Below, one piece after another: positions 22,252 through 30,942 of a stretch of 47,963 nucleotides of DNA. This DNA is from an uncultured Muribaculaceae bacterium (GTDB lineage Bacteria; Bacteroidota; Bacteroidia; Bacteroidales; Muribaculaceae): NCBI GenBank assembly GCA_947625935.1, contig CANQQE010000026.1, forward strand, positions 1 through 47,963, given 5' to 3'. Every line of letters begins with the position of its first letter. Positions within the stretch are counted from its first letter, which is position 1. A program made the position numbers and the translations under genes. Under the pieces are notes generated by a model. That model did no database searches and was not told where the DNA came from. It saw nothing but the letters and a program-made list of their open reading frames with translations.

Positions 22252-22835
22252 CAATAGATATTTCGCTAAACACAAAGTCAATAAATGACGCCGTTAAACG
22301 GCTCAAAAACGTGCGAAAGCAATTGACAGGGCAAATGATTGACGAACTGCTTTTCAAGTGTTGTGAGCGCATTAGAGAGCTTGCAAACGCTAATCTTGAA
22401 TTGAGTGGACTAAACGCAGGGTTTATCGCCGAATTAGAGGACGGTTGGCAACCGATTGCAAAACAAGCTGACGGCTCGTACCTACTTACCAATTATGGTA
22501 GGGCATACTCGGTTGAGTTCGGTATCGGCATAAAGGGCAAAGGTAGTTACTTGGGTGAAGTACCACCACAATATGAGTACAATATACAAACAAAGTATAA
22601 AAAACCGGACGGCTCTTGGATATTCAACATAGAAGATATTGATACGCTCGATATTACCAAAGAGAACGTTTTGCCGAATAAGGTTACGGGCGAAATAAAC
22701 TACGAAGAAAATCGCTCAATTCGCACCGACGGACAACGTGCAGTTATGTTTTGCTACAACGCCATAATGGACTTTATAGACAGACACCACGCCGAACAAA
22801 TATGGGAACAAATTACAGCAAAATATTGGGGTTAG
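22248..22835 (+). CDS. HK97 gp10-like neck/tail-completion protein
   Basis: 195 aa. It starts with a helix (SINDAVKRLKNVRKQLTGQM) and continues with the mixed alpha/beta pattern and 'NYGRAYSVEFGIGIKG' strand typical of HK97 gp10-like tail-completion proteins, slightly longer than usual. Located between stopper and tail terminator as in other siphophages. Confidence 0.72.
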   Translation: MTIDISLNTKSINDAVKRLKNVRKQLTGQMIDELLFKCCERIRELANANLELSGLNAGFIAELEDGWQPIAKQADGSYLLTNYGRAYSVEFGIGIKGKGSYLGEVPPQYEYNIQTKYKKPDGSWIFNIEDIDTLDITKENVLPNKVTGEINYEENRSIRTDGQRAVMFCYNAIMDFIDRHHAEQIWEQITAKYWG

Positions 22836-22836
22836 T

Positions 22837-23247
22837 ATGGATATACAAGTATACGAAGATATTTATAACGGATTAAAAGAGTATAACGACGGCTTAGATA
22901 ACAACTATGGCAATGTTGTACTCAAAGTAGCGCAATCGACACCGACATACCCCTATACGCTAATTGACGAAATACGAAATACGGCAAGAGAAGAATACAA
23001 CACAACCTTTGACAAAGTCTCACGAATAGGTTACAAAGTTGACATCTACGCAAAGACCAAAGGTAATGTGTTGAAACAAACTATTGCACGTCAATTGGTG
23101 AAAGAAATGGACTACTTTTTAACAAGAGTTGTGGGATTAACACAAATATCTTGGAACATTAGCGAACAAGAAAATGACAGCAGTATTTATCATATAATAA
23201 TAACTTATACTGCTTCACTACTTGAAAATAGAAGAAAAATAATATAA
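22837..23247 (+). CDS. Tail terminator protein
   Basis: 136 aa, 1 nt after the gp10-like gene. The order, the size and a ferredoxin-like alternation (TLIDEIRNTAREEY..., 'RIGYKVDIYAKTKGNVLKQ') support a tail terminator ring that caps the tube and joins it to the stopper. Confidence 0.72.
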   Translation: MDIQVYEDIYNGLKEYNDGLDNNYGNVVLKVAQSTPTYPYTLIDEIRNTAREEYNTTFDKVSRIGYKVDIYAKTKGNVLKQTIARQLVKEMDYFLTRVVGLTQISWNISEQENDSSIYHIIITYTASLLENRRKII

Positions 23248-23259
23248 AGGAGAATTAAA

Positions 23260-23988
23260 ATGGCAGATAATCTTGATAGATTTTATAAGTATCAAGAACG
23301 CAGAGCGCAGTCGGGATATAAAGCTGCAATCTTGGTAAAAGAACAAAATGCAGAAAAATATTCTTTGCTTATCGCAAGTGAAACTGTTCCCTCTGTTTTT
23401 GGTACGCAAGATAGTTTCGACTTTGACTTGCTGAACTCGCCCGTCAAAGGCAAAGTTGCAGGCAAGGAGAGTTTGGACGACAAGGAAGTAGAGTTCTTGC
23501 TTCACCGTGATAACATATGGCGTTTGCACCAACTCAAAGACAAAGTGCTCGACTTTTTGTACTTCACACCCGATTGTATGGGTTGGAAATTTACAGGCAC
23601 AATCAAGTACAGACCGAATGACGCGGAAGCAGACATTTTGCGCGGAACATATACGATCACACCGATGTCGGCAGACCCCACAGAGATTTTTGATTGCCGT
23701 GATTTGGTAGAAGAAACTCTTTGCTTTGCGGACGTAATACCCGATGTTGTTGAAAAGACGGACAAACTCGATCTTACACTTGTACAAGGCACTGTCGTGT
23801 CTCCCACATACAAGTGGTTTAAGATAAAGGCGGACGGCACGAAAGACAGCGAAACCGCGTTGACTGAAAAGGACGAAAGCAATCTCTATTCTATTCCGGA
23901 AGGCGCAGAGGGACTTATTGGCATTACTGCTTCGGCAGACGGATATGCACCGTGGACAACAACAATTTACGTCAATAAGGCAGCATAA
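23260..23988 (+). CDS. Major tail tube protein with C-terminal Ig-like extension
   Basis: 242 aa, strong AAAGGAG site. Residues 1-160 form a beta-rich tube domain (LFTPD..., 'GTIKYRPNDAEADILRGTYTITPMSAD'). Residues ~170-242 ('LDLTLVQGTVVSPTYKWFKI' to 'GITASADGYAPWTTTIYV') look like an Ig-like surface domain as on many tail tubes. It should be the most abundant tail protein. Confidence 0.82.
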   Translation: MADNLDRFYKYQERRAQSGYKAAILVKEQNAEKYSLLIASETVPSVFGTQDSFDFDLLNSPVKGKVAGKESLDDKEVEFLLHRDNIWRLHQLKDKVLDFLYFTPDCMGWKFTGTIKYRPNDAEADILRGTYTITPMSADPTEIFDCRDLVEETLCFADVIPDVVEKTDKLDLTLVQGTVVSPTYKWFKIKADGTKDSETALTEKDESNLYSIPEGAEGLIGITASADGYAPWTTTIYVNKAA

Positions 23989-24027
23989 CTATAAAATAAT
24001 ATATACCCGTAGAGGAGAATAAAATAT

Positions 24028-24612
24028 ATGGATATAAAAGAAAAAATCGTTCCTTTCTTTGTAGTAGACGGTAAGACATACGAGATTAAGCGTACACGCT
24101 ATTTGTTGGCTGAATATCAAAAACTACAAGAAAAAGTAAACATCTCAAAAGATGACAAAGAAAATGCCGTTTTAGCGCAAAATATCGTTTCCGATATGCA
24201 AAGATATGCGCAAATGGCAGACAAGTGTTGGGAAACATTTTGTCAAACTGCTGACGACGAGGACGAACGCAAGTACTTGAAATTTAAGGGACTATATGAC
24301 GAGGCTTTTGCTAAATTGGCAAAACTCGAAGTAGAAACCGGCAGTACAAATAAGGTACAAAAAGCAAGCATTGATCTGTTGGAAAGAATTGTCATTTTGG
24401 GAATAGCCGAGCAGTATCACTACACGCAGGAACAAGCACAGGATATTTGGTGCAGTTATGTTGATAGTATCGGCAAAGACAAGGCAGTTGAATGGCTGAC
24501 TGCAATGGCTGAATGTCTGTTTGTTGCAGAGGAGGACGAGGACGGCGATTTTTTGTCTCAAATGCGGAAACGCAGGGAAATAAAGGCACAAGCGCGAAAG
24601 AGCAAAAAGTAA
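24028..24612 (+). CDS. Tail assembly chaperone (gpG-like)
   Basis: 194 aa, helical, between the tail tube and the tape measure. It ends in a basic tail (RKRREIKAQARKSKK). Near its 3' end lies T TTT TTG (24549-24555), a canonical -1 slippery heptamer in the correct phase. Slippage extends translation into the overlapping frame to 24995, giving a gpGT-like fusion. This is the standard siphophage organisation for chaperones that coat the tape measure. Confidence 0.85.
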   Translation: MDIKEKIVPFFVVDGKTYEIKRTRYLLAEYQKLQEKVNISKDDKENAVLAQNIVSDMQRYAQMADKCWETFCQTADDEDERKYLKFKGLYDEAFAKLAKLEVETGSTNKVQKASIDLLERIVILGIAEQYHYTQEQAQDIWCSYVDSIGKDKAVEWLTAMAECLFVAEEDEDGDFLSQMRKRREIKAQARKSKK

Positions 24613-24995
24613 ACCTTTACGATTACTTTTATGAGGAAGTTTTGCCGTTAGCCTTGCAATATGGAATGTCGCTTGACGACTTTTGGCATGGCGATATGCG
24701 GCTTTTAAGTGCATACCAAAATGCTTACTTGCGAAACGTTGAATATACCGCGTGGAAACAAGGCAATTATAACTCAATAGCTTTTTCTGTGGCTATGGGT
24801 AATGCCTTTAAGAAAAAGGGTGCAGCGTCAATCGAATATCCAAAGTGGCAAGACCCGATTGAGAAAATCGAAAGACAAAAAGCGTTTTCACAAGTTACAA
24901 AAGACAACATCGAGCAAGTGTTCAGAAATGAACAAATAAAAAAGCAAACTTGGTTGCATAATATTCTACATAATAAAAAAGTGAGGAAAGACTGA
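24549..24995 (+). CDS. Frameshift extension of the tail chaperone (gpT-like part of GT)
   Basis: Reached by -1 frameshifting at UUUUUUG (24549-24555), after which the frame reads VSNAETQGNKGTSAKEQ into the domain NLYDYFYEEVLPLALQYGM and on to TGA 24993-24995. The fusion would be about 322 aa. An ATG at 24513 in this frame has no ribosome site, so independent initiation is unlikely. The C-terminal part contacts the tape measure in homologous systems. Confidence 0.82.
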   Translation, partial: FFVSNAETQGNKGTSAKEQKVNLYDYFYEEVLPLALQYGMSLDDFWHGDMRLLSAYQNAYLRNVEYTAWKQGNYNSIAFSVAMGNAFKKKGAASIEYPKWQDPIEKIERQKAFSQVTKDNIEQVFRNEQIKKQTWLHNILHNKKVRKD

Positions 24996-27464
24996 ATGAG
25001 CAATTATCAAGCAGGAAATTTGGAGATTAGACTTTCGGCATTAAGTGGAGAAGCTGTAAATTCGCTTGATACAGTGATTGGACGGCTTTCCTCGCTTTCT
25101 ACTGTGTTGAAGTCGATAACTACCGACGATATGAAGTGGATATCTTCTTTCGGAACTCGAATGAAAAATCTTGCGAGAAATCTTAATGAACTTGATGGGA
25201 CTTCGCTCAATACAATTACAAGCGGACTTTCATCACTTGCCATTGTATTAAAATCAATAGCGGGTTCTGATATAAAATGGGTATCATCTTTTGGTACTCG
25301 AATGAAGAACCTCGCCCAAAAACTTAACGAAATTGATTGGGAAAAAGCACAAGCGGGATTTAATAATCTTACGACCGCAATTACTCCATTTATAGACAAA
25401 ATAGTTACTGCCAATGAAAGTCTGAAATCACTGAATGAGATTTTAACAAAGGTTGGTGGCAAAAAATTATCTAATCTAAGCAGTATAGGAGTCGGAGCAA
25501 ATACAAGTACAGCTGTACGCAATTTTAATTTAGGATTTATCGTAAGTAAATTTGCAGTAGCAGTAAGATTCGCACGTCGCTTTGTTGGATTTGTATCGGA
25601 CATTGTACAAGCAGGTACTGACTATACAGAAACACTAAATATGTGGCAAGTCGCAATGCGCGGAAATATTGATCTCGCAGATGAATTTGTCAAGAAAATG
25701 AATAAAGCATACGGAATTGCTGAACAAGCAACTATGAACGCGCAAGCCGTTTTCAAAAATATGCTTAGTGGCTTAGGCAATATTTCAGACGATGTAGCGT
25801 ATCAAATTTCAGAGGCTGTTACGCAAATGGCACTCGACTATGCTTCTTTGTATAACGTATCATTTGACGAGGCATTTACTAAATTTCAAGCAGCACTTGC
25901 CGGGCAGGTTAGACCTATTCGTAGTGTTTCGGGTTACGACATTACGCAAAATACATTACAGCAAATATATGAGCAATTGGGCGGCACAAAATCTGTACGC
26001 TCACTTTCACAAACCGAAAAAAGATTACTATCAATTTACGCTATTTTCCAACAAATGGGCGAAAGCGGAGCATTGGGCGACTTGACTAAAACTCTTGACC
26101 AATTTGCAAATCAATCGCGTATGATAGTAGGCAATTGGCAAACATTTACCACTTGGGTTGGTATTTCAATGCAATATCTGTTGCAACAAAGTGGCATACT
26201 AATAAAGATAAACGCCGCGCTAATTGTCGCGGGCAAACTCGCACAAGCATTTGCATACAGTTTGGGCTATGTCGATCCCGACTTTGCACTTGATTGGGCG
26301 GACAATGTAAACGAGACAAGCGACGCATTAGAAAATCTAACGGGCAAGTTACTTGATTTTGATAAATTCCGCGCATTGAATAATAATGAGACTGGCGCAC
26401 TTGGACTTGGTATAGACCAAAAACTTTTGGACGCGCTTTCGGGATATAGTAATTTTATCGATAAAGCAAATAATAGAGCACAGGAATTGGCAGACAAATG
26501 GCTATCCATTCTTGGACTTGTCGATGAAAACAATGACGGCGTATTGGATATTACATACAGCGTAGAACAATTGAAATCTGCGTTGAGTTCTGTTGTGCAA
26601 TTCGTATTCGTAGTGATTGGTTTAGCAATTGTCAATAGGATATGGAAAGCCGTTTCTGCAATAGAGGGTGCGACATTGGCAATGAAAGCCTTTAATGTAG
26701 TTACAAATATTGCATTATATGCAGGTATTTTTCTTGTAATATACGCGTTGAACGATCTAATCAAAAATTGGGACAAAATGACAAGCTCTCAAAAAATTGC
26801 AAGAATAAGCTTGCTTGCGTTAGGTGTAGCATTGACAACATTTGCAGTTCTAACTAAGATTGCAATAGCATCGACAACGGCTTTTACAACCGCATTAAAA
26901 TTACAAAGGATAGCGGCTGCTGGGCTTGCTATTGGTGGCATTGGCTTATTAGTTGCTCAAATCGCATTGCTTGCAGGAAATTGGGACAAAATGTCCGCGT
27001 GGGAAAAAGTTGTCGGTATTTTTGGTGCAGTAGGTGCGGCGGCATTAGCAGCAGCGGCGGCAATAGCGGCGTTTCACGGTTCTTGGACTTTGGGTTTAGG
27101 TGCAGTTGCCATTGTGGGCGCATTGGCTGCAATAACGGCGGCCTTTACATCATTTAAGGCAAGCACTCGTGATTTGGCTGTTACAGACCACGCAACAGGC
27201 ACAGGTGACTTGATTAGACCTGATACGGGCACGCTATTTAGGGCAGGCGAAGCAGGTGCGGAAGTGGTTTACACGGCGGCAGGTGGCAATACGGGCGTTG
27301 CAACAGTAAATCAATTAAAAGCGGCGGTCTATCAAGCGTTAGTAGAATGGGATAAATCAAGAGGCACAGACAGTACCCCGATTGAAGTATATCTTGACGG
27401 CGAAATGGTATACAGGAACACAACGGCTCACGCTAAACGTCGCGGTGAAAAATGGGCGCATTAA
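24996..27464 (+). CDS. Tape measure protein
   Basis: 822 aa, the start abutting the chaperone stop. N-terminal tandem repeats with a 47-residue period (KWISSFGTRMKNLA at 47-60 and KWVSSFGTRMKNLA at 94-107), long helices, and Ala/Leu-rich hydrophobic segments between about 520 and 720 that are probably membrane-active during DNA ejection. The C-terminus (GTLFRAGEAGAEVVYTAAGG) matches the typical 'GE.GaE.v...' end of tape measures. By the usual proportion its length predicts a tail of roughly 120 nm. Confidence 0.9.
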   Translation: MSNYQAGNLEIRLSALSGEAVNSLDTVIGRLSSLSTVLKSITTDDMKWISSFGTRMKNLARNLNELDGTSLNTITSGLSSLAIVLKSIAGSDIKWVSSFGTRMKNLAQKLNEIDWEKAQAGFNNLTTAITPFIDKIVTANESLKSLNEILTKVGGKKLSNLSSIGVGANTSTAVRNFNLGFIVSKFAVAVRFARRFVGFVSDIVQAGTDYTETLNMWQVAMRGNIDLADEFVKKMNKAYGIAEQATMNAQAVFKNMLSGLGNISDDVAYQISEAVTQMALDYASLYNVSFDEAFTKFQAALAGQVRPIRSVSGYDITQNTLQQIYEQLGGTKSVRSLSQTEKRLLSIYAIFQQMGESGALGDLTKTLDQFANQSRMIVGNWQTFTTWVGISMQYLLQQSGILIKINAALIVAGKLAQAFAYSLGYVDPDFALDWADNVNETSDALENLTGKLLDFDKFRALNNNETGALGLGIDQKLLDALSGYSNFIDKANNRAQELADKWLSILGLVDENNDGVLDITYSVEQLKSALSSVVQFVFVVIGLAIVNRIWKAVSAIEGATLAMKAFNVVTNIALYAGIFLVIYALNDLIKNWDKMTSSQKIARISLLALGVALTTFAVLTKIAIASTTAFTTALKLQRIAAAGLAIGGIGLLVAQIALLAGNWDKMSAWEKVVGIFGAVGAAALAAAAAIAAFHGSWTLGLGAVAIVGALAAITAAFTSFKASTRDLAVTDHATGTGDLIRPDTGTLFRAGEAGAEVVYTAAGGNTGVATVNQLKAAVYQALVEWDKSRGTDSTPIEVYLDGEMVYRNTTAHAKRRGEKWAH

Positions 27465-27473
27465 AGGTATAAT

Positions 27474-28256
27474 ATGAGAACAATACAAGATATATTAAGA
27501 TTGTCTCCCAAAGAAAGAGCAAGTGAGTATAAGGCAGTAGATATTGACAAAGTATGGATCGACGATGTGTGTTATGATAACTATGGCACATACTCTTTTA
27601 TATGGGAAAAATCTTATGTTAAAAGTCCGGAACGTGCCAATAACGGGTCAATAGGTAATTTGAATAGTTACTCCACGTTTTTAACTCCACATCTGAAAAT
27701 AGACTTTTCTTTAATGTCAATCGACTACTATCGTAGACTTATGCAACAAATATACGGTAGGAATGAATTTATAGTAAAGTGCTATGATGTAATATATAAT
27801 AAAAAGATAACTGTAAAAATGTACTTTGCGACAGAGGAAATGGCAAAATTGTGGACAATTGTCGAAAAAGTACAGCAAGGTGCAGATGCATGGGAAGAAT
27901 ATATCGAATTGGTCGGTGTACAAGGCTATACGGTGGAACTGATTGGAACAAATAACGATATTGACCTTGTAAGTGTTATGTACTATCCGAATTATCCGTC
28001 CGATGTATCACAAAGACCATATCCGGAATTTGAAGCGGAAAATGATGTTTATTTCGGTGAAGATATAATTGTTGGGGGAAATTCTACATATCCCGATAAT
28101 CCACCAAATGGCTATGAGTTTGCATATTGGTGTACAGAAACAAGCCCGAACAGTGCAAGTGCCATACGATATACTAACAAAACGACACTTACAGTAAATC
28201 CATACGGTTTAACTTTATATGCAATTTGGCAGAAAAGACAAAGCACAAGGGATTAA
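27474..28256 (+). CDS. Distal tail protein (Dit-like) with C-terminal repeat-like domain
   Basis: 260 aa, first gene after the tape measure, the normal Dit position. Residues 1-180 are beta-rich with 'VDIDKVWIDDVCYDNYGTYSF'. Residues ~195-255 (NPPNGYEFAYWCTETSP.. to LTLYAIWQ) resemble a Listeria-Bacteroides type beta-grasp repeat, which binds surfaces in other proteins. A hub protein with an added adhesive module is likely. Confidence 0.7.
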   Translation: MRTIQDILRLSPKERASEYKAVDIDKVWIDDVCYDNYGTYSFIWEKSYVKSPERANNGSIGNLNSYSTFLTPHLKIDFSLMSIDYYRRLMQQIYGRNEFIVKCYDVIYNKKITVKMYFATEEMAKLWTIVEKVQQGADAWEEYIELVGVQGYTVELIGTNNDIDLVSVMYYPNYPSDVSQRPYPEFEAENDVYFGEDIIVGGNSTYPDNPPNGYEFAYWCTETSPNSASAIRYTNKTTLTVNPYGLTLYAIWQKRQSTRD

Positions 28257-28259
28257 AGA

Positions 28260-29324
28260 ATGATTACATTAACAGCAAGAATTGAATTATTGTCAACTGA
28301 CAACGCGGGCGTGATTTCAAGGGCGCAAAGCAGTGCGGGCAAAAATAACATATCCGCTGACATTCAAAACGTTGTCGGTACAAAAAAGGTTGGCAGACGC
28401 CCATTTATTATAGGCGGTAGTAAAATAGGCGACGGCTGTATTTTTTCGACCGGCGAAGATTATTATATGGGTAACATTGTTTCACGTGAAACTAATGGCG
28501 AATATAAATTTTCTACACCATATACTATTACTATTTATGGTAAAGATATATCTACAATAAATATTATATTTGATACCCAAAACAAACAATTTCCGACAAG
28601 TATTGAAGTTGACGGTCAAACATATAGTGATGACGATCCTGCGTTTCTTGTGTTTGTAGAAAAGGCAGATACTCACACGATTGTGATTGACAATTGGAAC
28701 GCGCCTAATTTTCCTTTACGCATACAAGGCTTGTTTGTTGATGTGGCAATAACGCTTGATAAATCAAATCTAATGGATATTTCACGAACTATTTCCGACC
28801 GCAGTGATTTTACATTGCCGTCGTGGGGAATTATATCAAATACGGGCGATATTCAATTTGTGGATTTAGATAGCGAAATAGCCGATTATGCGCAAATGCA
28901 ACTGCTAAAAAGCGGGTTGAAAGTTATAATAAGCGTAAATAATACTTTAACACACGAAAGTGAACACGTTGGCACTTTTTTAACAAAGGATTGGAATTAC
29001 GACAATTACAATCGTGTTGTACAAGTATCGCTTGAAGATGACTTGTTGGCTTGGCAAGATATAACTATTGAGGGATATAAATATACGGGACAAGAGGCGA
29101 CAGCAAAAGACATATATTTATATTTACAATCGCGAACGCCGTCTAAATACGAATTTGAGCCGTTAAACGACACAACAAATGACAAGTTACTCTCAACTAA
29201 GTTGCAATATCCCTATTTTTCGTCTTGCTCTTTGTGGGAGGGGTATCAAAAATTGTGCGAATTAGTTGGATTACATATATACAAAAATAATAATAATAAA
29301 GTAGTATGTATATATAATGTATAG
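28260..29324 (+). CDS. Tail tip/baseplate protein, possibly N-terminal half of Tal
   Basis: 354 aa, beta-rich throughout, directly after the Dit-like gene. It contains 'ISRTISDRSDFTLPSWGIISNTGDIQFVD' (two segments near 175-205) and a helical end. Position and size suggest the tail-associated or baseplate hub protein. The next gene continues the same functional group. Confidence 0.65.
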   Translation: MITLTARIELLSTDNAGVISRAQSSAGKNNISADIQNVVGTKKVGRRPFIIGGSKIGDGCIFSTGEDYYMGNIVSRETNGEYKFSTPYTITIYGKDISTINIIFDTQNKQFPTSIEVDGQTYSDDDPAFLVFVEKADTHTIVIDNWNAPNFPLRIQGLFVDVAITLDKSNLMDISRTISDRSDFTLPSWGIISNTGDIQFVDLDSEIADYAQMQLLKSGLKVIISVNNTLTHESEHVGTFLTKDWNYDNYNRVVQVSLEDDLLAWQDITIEGYKYTGQEATAKDIYLYLQSRTPSKYEFEPLNDTTNDKLLSTKLQYPYFSSCSLWEGYQKLCELVGLHIYKNNNNKVVCIYNV

Positions 29325-29333
29325 GTGCTTATT

Positions 29334-30893
29334 ATGATAATTATTCCGAGCAAAAATATATATGGGACACTTGACAATAACAAGGTCGTAAATAATCAAA
29401 TACGCAACGTTTCGGCGAACGTGAGGCAGTATGGTATTGATGTAGAGGCTCTTTGGGAGGACGAAACGAGAAGCTGTCCGACCGATGATTTAATTAACAG
29501 AGGCATAAAAAATACAACAATATTTATAGTTGGTTCAAGTAATTCTACTCCGCAAATGGACTCAGGATGGGGATATAGGGTAGAAACCTTTTATACCTTT
29601 TTTTATATCAAAATAAATAAAGACAATACTCTTAATAATCCAAGATATTTCAAAATAACGTTACAGGGTAAAAAGAAAACAGGTACAGTCACGTTAGATG
29701 TTCCGAGCAAAGACAAGGGCATAGATCGGAATGAAATACTAATGGATACGTGGAGTGATAAACAAAAACCCTTTTCAAATTATAATATTTCGTCGCAAGA
29801 AGATTTTACGTCTAATCCCGACGAAAATAACGGCCAATTAACAATACCAATAATTAAGGAATATCACGGAGAAGTAACTGCGCTTGCGCCGACAGACCCC
29901 GATGTGTACTTTCCGCAAAATATTGACGGCATGCCAATATTCAGAGAATTTAGAATTATGGAAATAGCGGATAATTTTGTGTGGGTCGGTGGATATTGTT
30001 TAATAAAAACAGCAAAATTTATAAAACAAGAAAGTGGTGGTTTGTTTCCGTCTGCAAAAAATGAGGTAGAGATTTTTCTTGCGGAAAAACTTACCGTGTC
30101 CCTATATGGCGAGAAATTAGAAGAGGTTGGGAGTGTGGTAATAAATGTAGGCGAGAATGGAACGTCTAACTTTTCTTTGCCCGAAAATGAGCTTACACAA
30201 AACACAGAAAATTCACAATCACTTGCCAATAGCGTTATAAGTTCATACAAAGACGGCAAGGAAACAGCACTAATACGTTGCTCTATAAGTAAATATTACG
30301 ATACTTTTGGTAATCTTGTAATTTCTGACGGCTCTTTATATTCAAAATATCCTACCACAGGGGAGACGACTTGGGGTTTAAGCGGTTATACTTTGTCTAC
30401 TCCAACCGTAATAGATGGAGTGACTTTATATCCCACCGTAAAGCAAAGATTAAATATGATGGATTGGCCATCTTCTTTACCTTTTCCGATTATGGGACGT
30501 GTATTAAAGATTTTGGACTATAAAATAGTTCCTGATGGTGCAACTCCAACTATATATCCATATTATGATATAAAAATTACGGACGCTCCCGATCCGCAGT
30601 TTGTGGATACGGGGCTTGCCAATTACGCAATTTTTGACTATATATTATACGGTACAATGCCTGAAACCGAGGTTGGGGCTTTTATGTATGCAACATTAGG
30701 AATGTTTGATACCGAGAAAATGACATTCCATTTGCACGATGAAGTTATACCATACATAATGGGTGCAGACGGAAAAGACAAGCCGATGTCGGTTTACGCA
30801 GACGGAAGTCCAAAAGTATTTCAAGTCCTAAGCTCAAAGATATTCTATGACGGCGCAGTATGGCAAGAATTAGAAATACAAGAGAAAAAATAA
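29334..30893 (+). CDS. Tail tip/baseplate protein 2
   Basis: 519 aa from ATG 29334 (AGGTG 7 nt upstream); a GTG at 29325 is in frame but lacks spacing. Predicted beta-rich with a central 'EFRIMEIADNFVWVGGYCLIK' strand pair. No enzymatic motif (no lysozyme or peptidase signature) was seen. Likely a structural part of the tip. Confidence 0.62.
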   Translation: MIIIPSKNIYGTLDNNKVVNNQIRNVSANVRQYGIDVEALWEDETRSCPTDDLINRGIKNTTIFIVGSSNSTPQMDSGWGYRVETFYTFFYIKINKDNTLNNPRYFKITLQGKKKTGTVTLDVPSKDKGIDRNEILMDTWSDKQKPFSNYNISSQEDFTSNPDENNGQLTIPIIKEYHGEVTALAPTDPDVYFPQNIDGMPIFREFRIMEIADNFVWVGGYCLIKTAKFIKQESGGLFPSAKNEVEIFLAEKLTVSLYGEKLEEVGSVVINVGENGTSNFSLPENELTQNTENSQSLANSVISSYKDGKETALIRCSISKYYDTFGNLVISDGSLYSKYPTTGETTWGLSGYTLSTPTVIDGVTLYPTVKQRLNMMDWPSSLPFPIMGRVLKILDYKIVPDGATPTIYPYYDIKITDAPDPQFVDTGLANYAIFDYILYGTMPETEVGAFMYATLGMFDTEKMTFHLHDEVIPYIMGADGKDKPMSVYADGSPKVFQVLSSKIFYDGAVWQELEIQEKK

Positions 30894-30895
30894 TA

Positions 30896-30924
30896 TTGAC
30901 ATATAGATAATATAATGGTATTAT
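30896..30924 (+). promoter_or_regulatory. Promoter before the large tail fibre gene
   Basis: TTGACA (30896-30901), 17 nt, TATTAT (30919-30924); the fibre ATG follows at 30943 with GAGGTG. Confidence 0.7.
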
Positions 30925-30942
30925 TAGATATAGAGGTGAATT

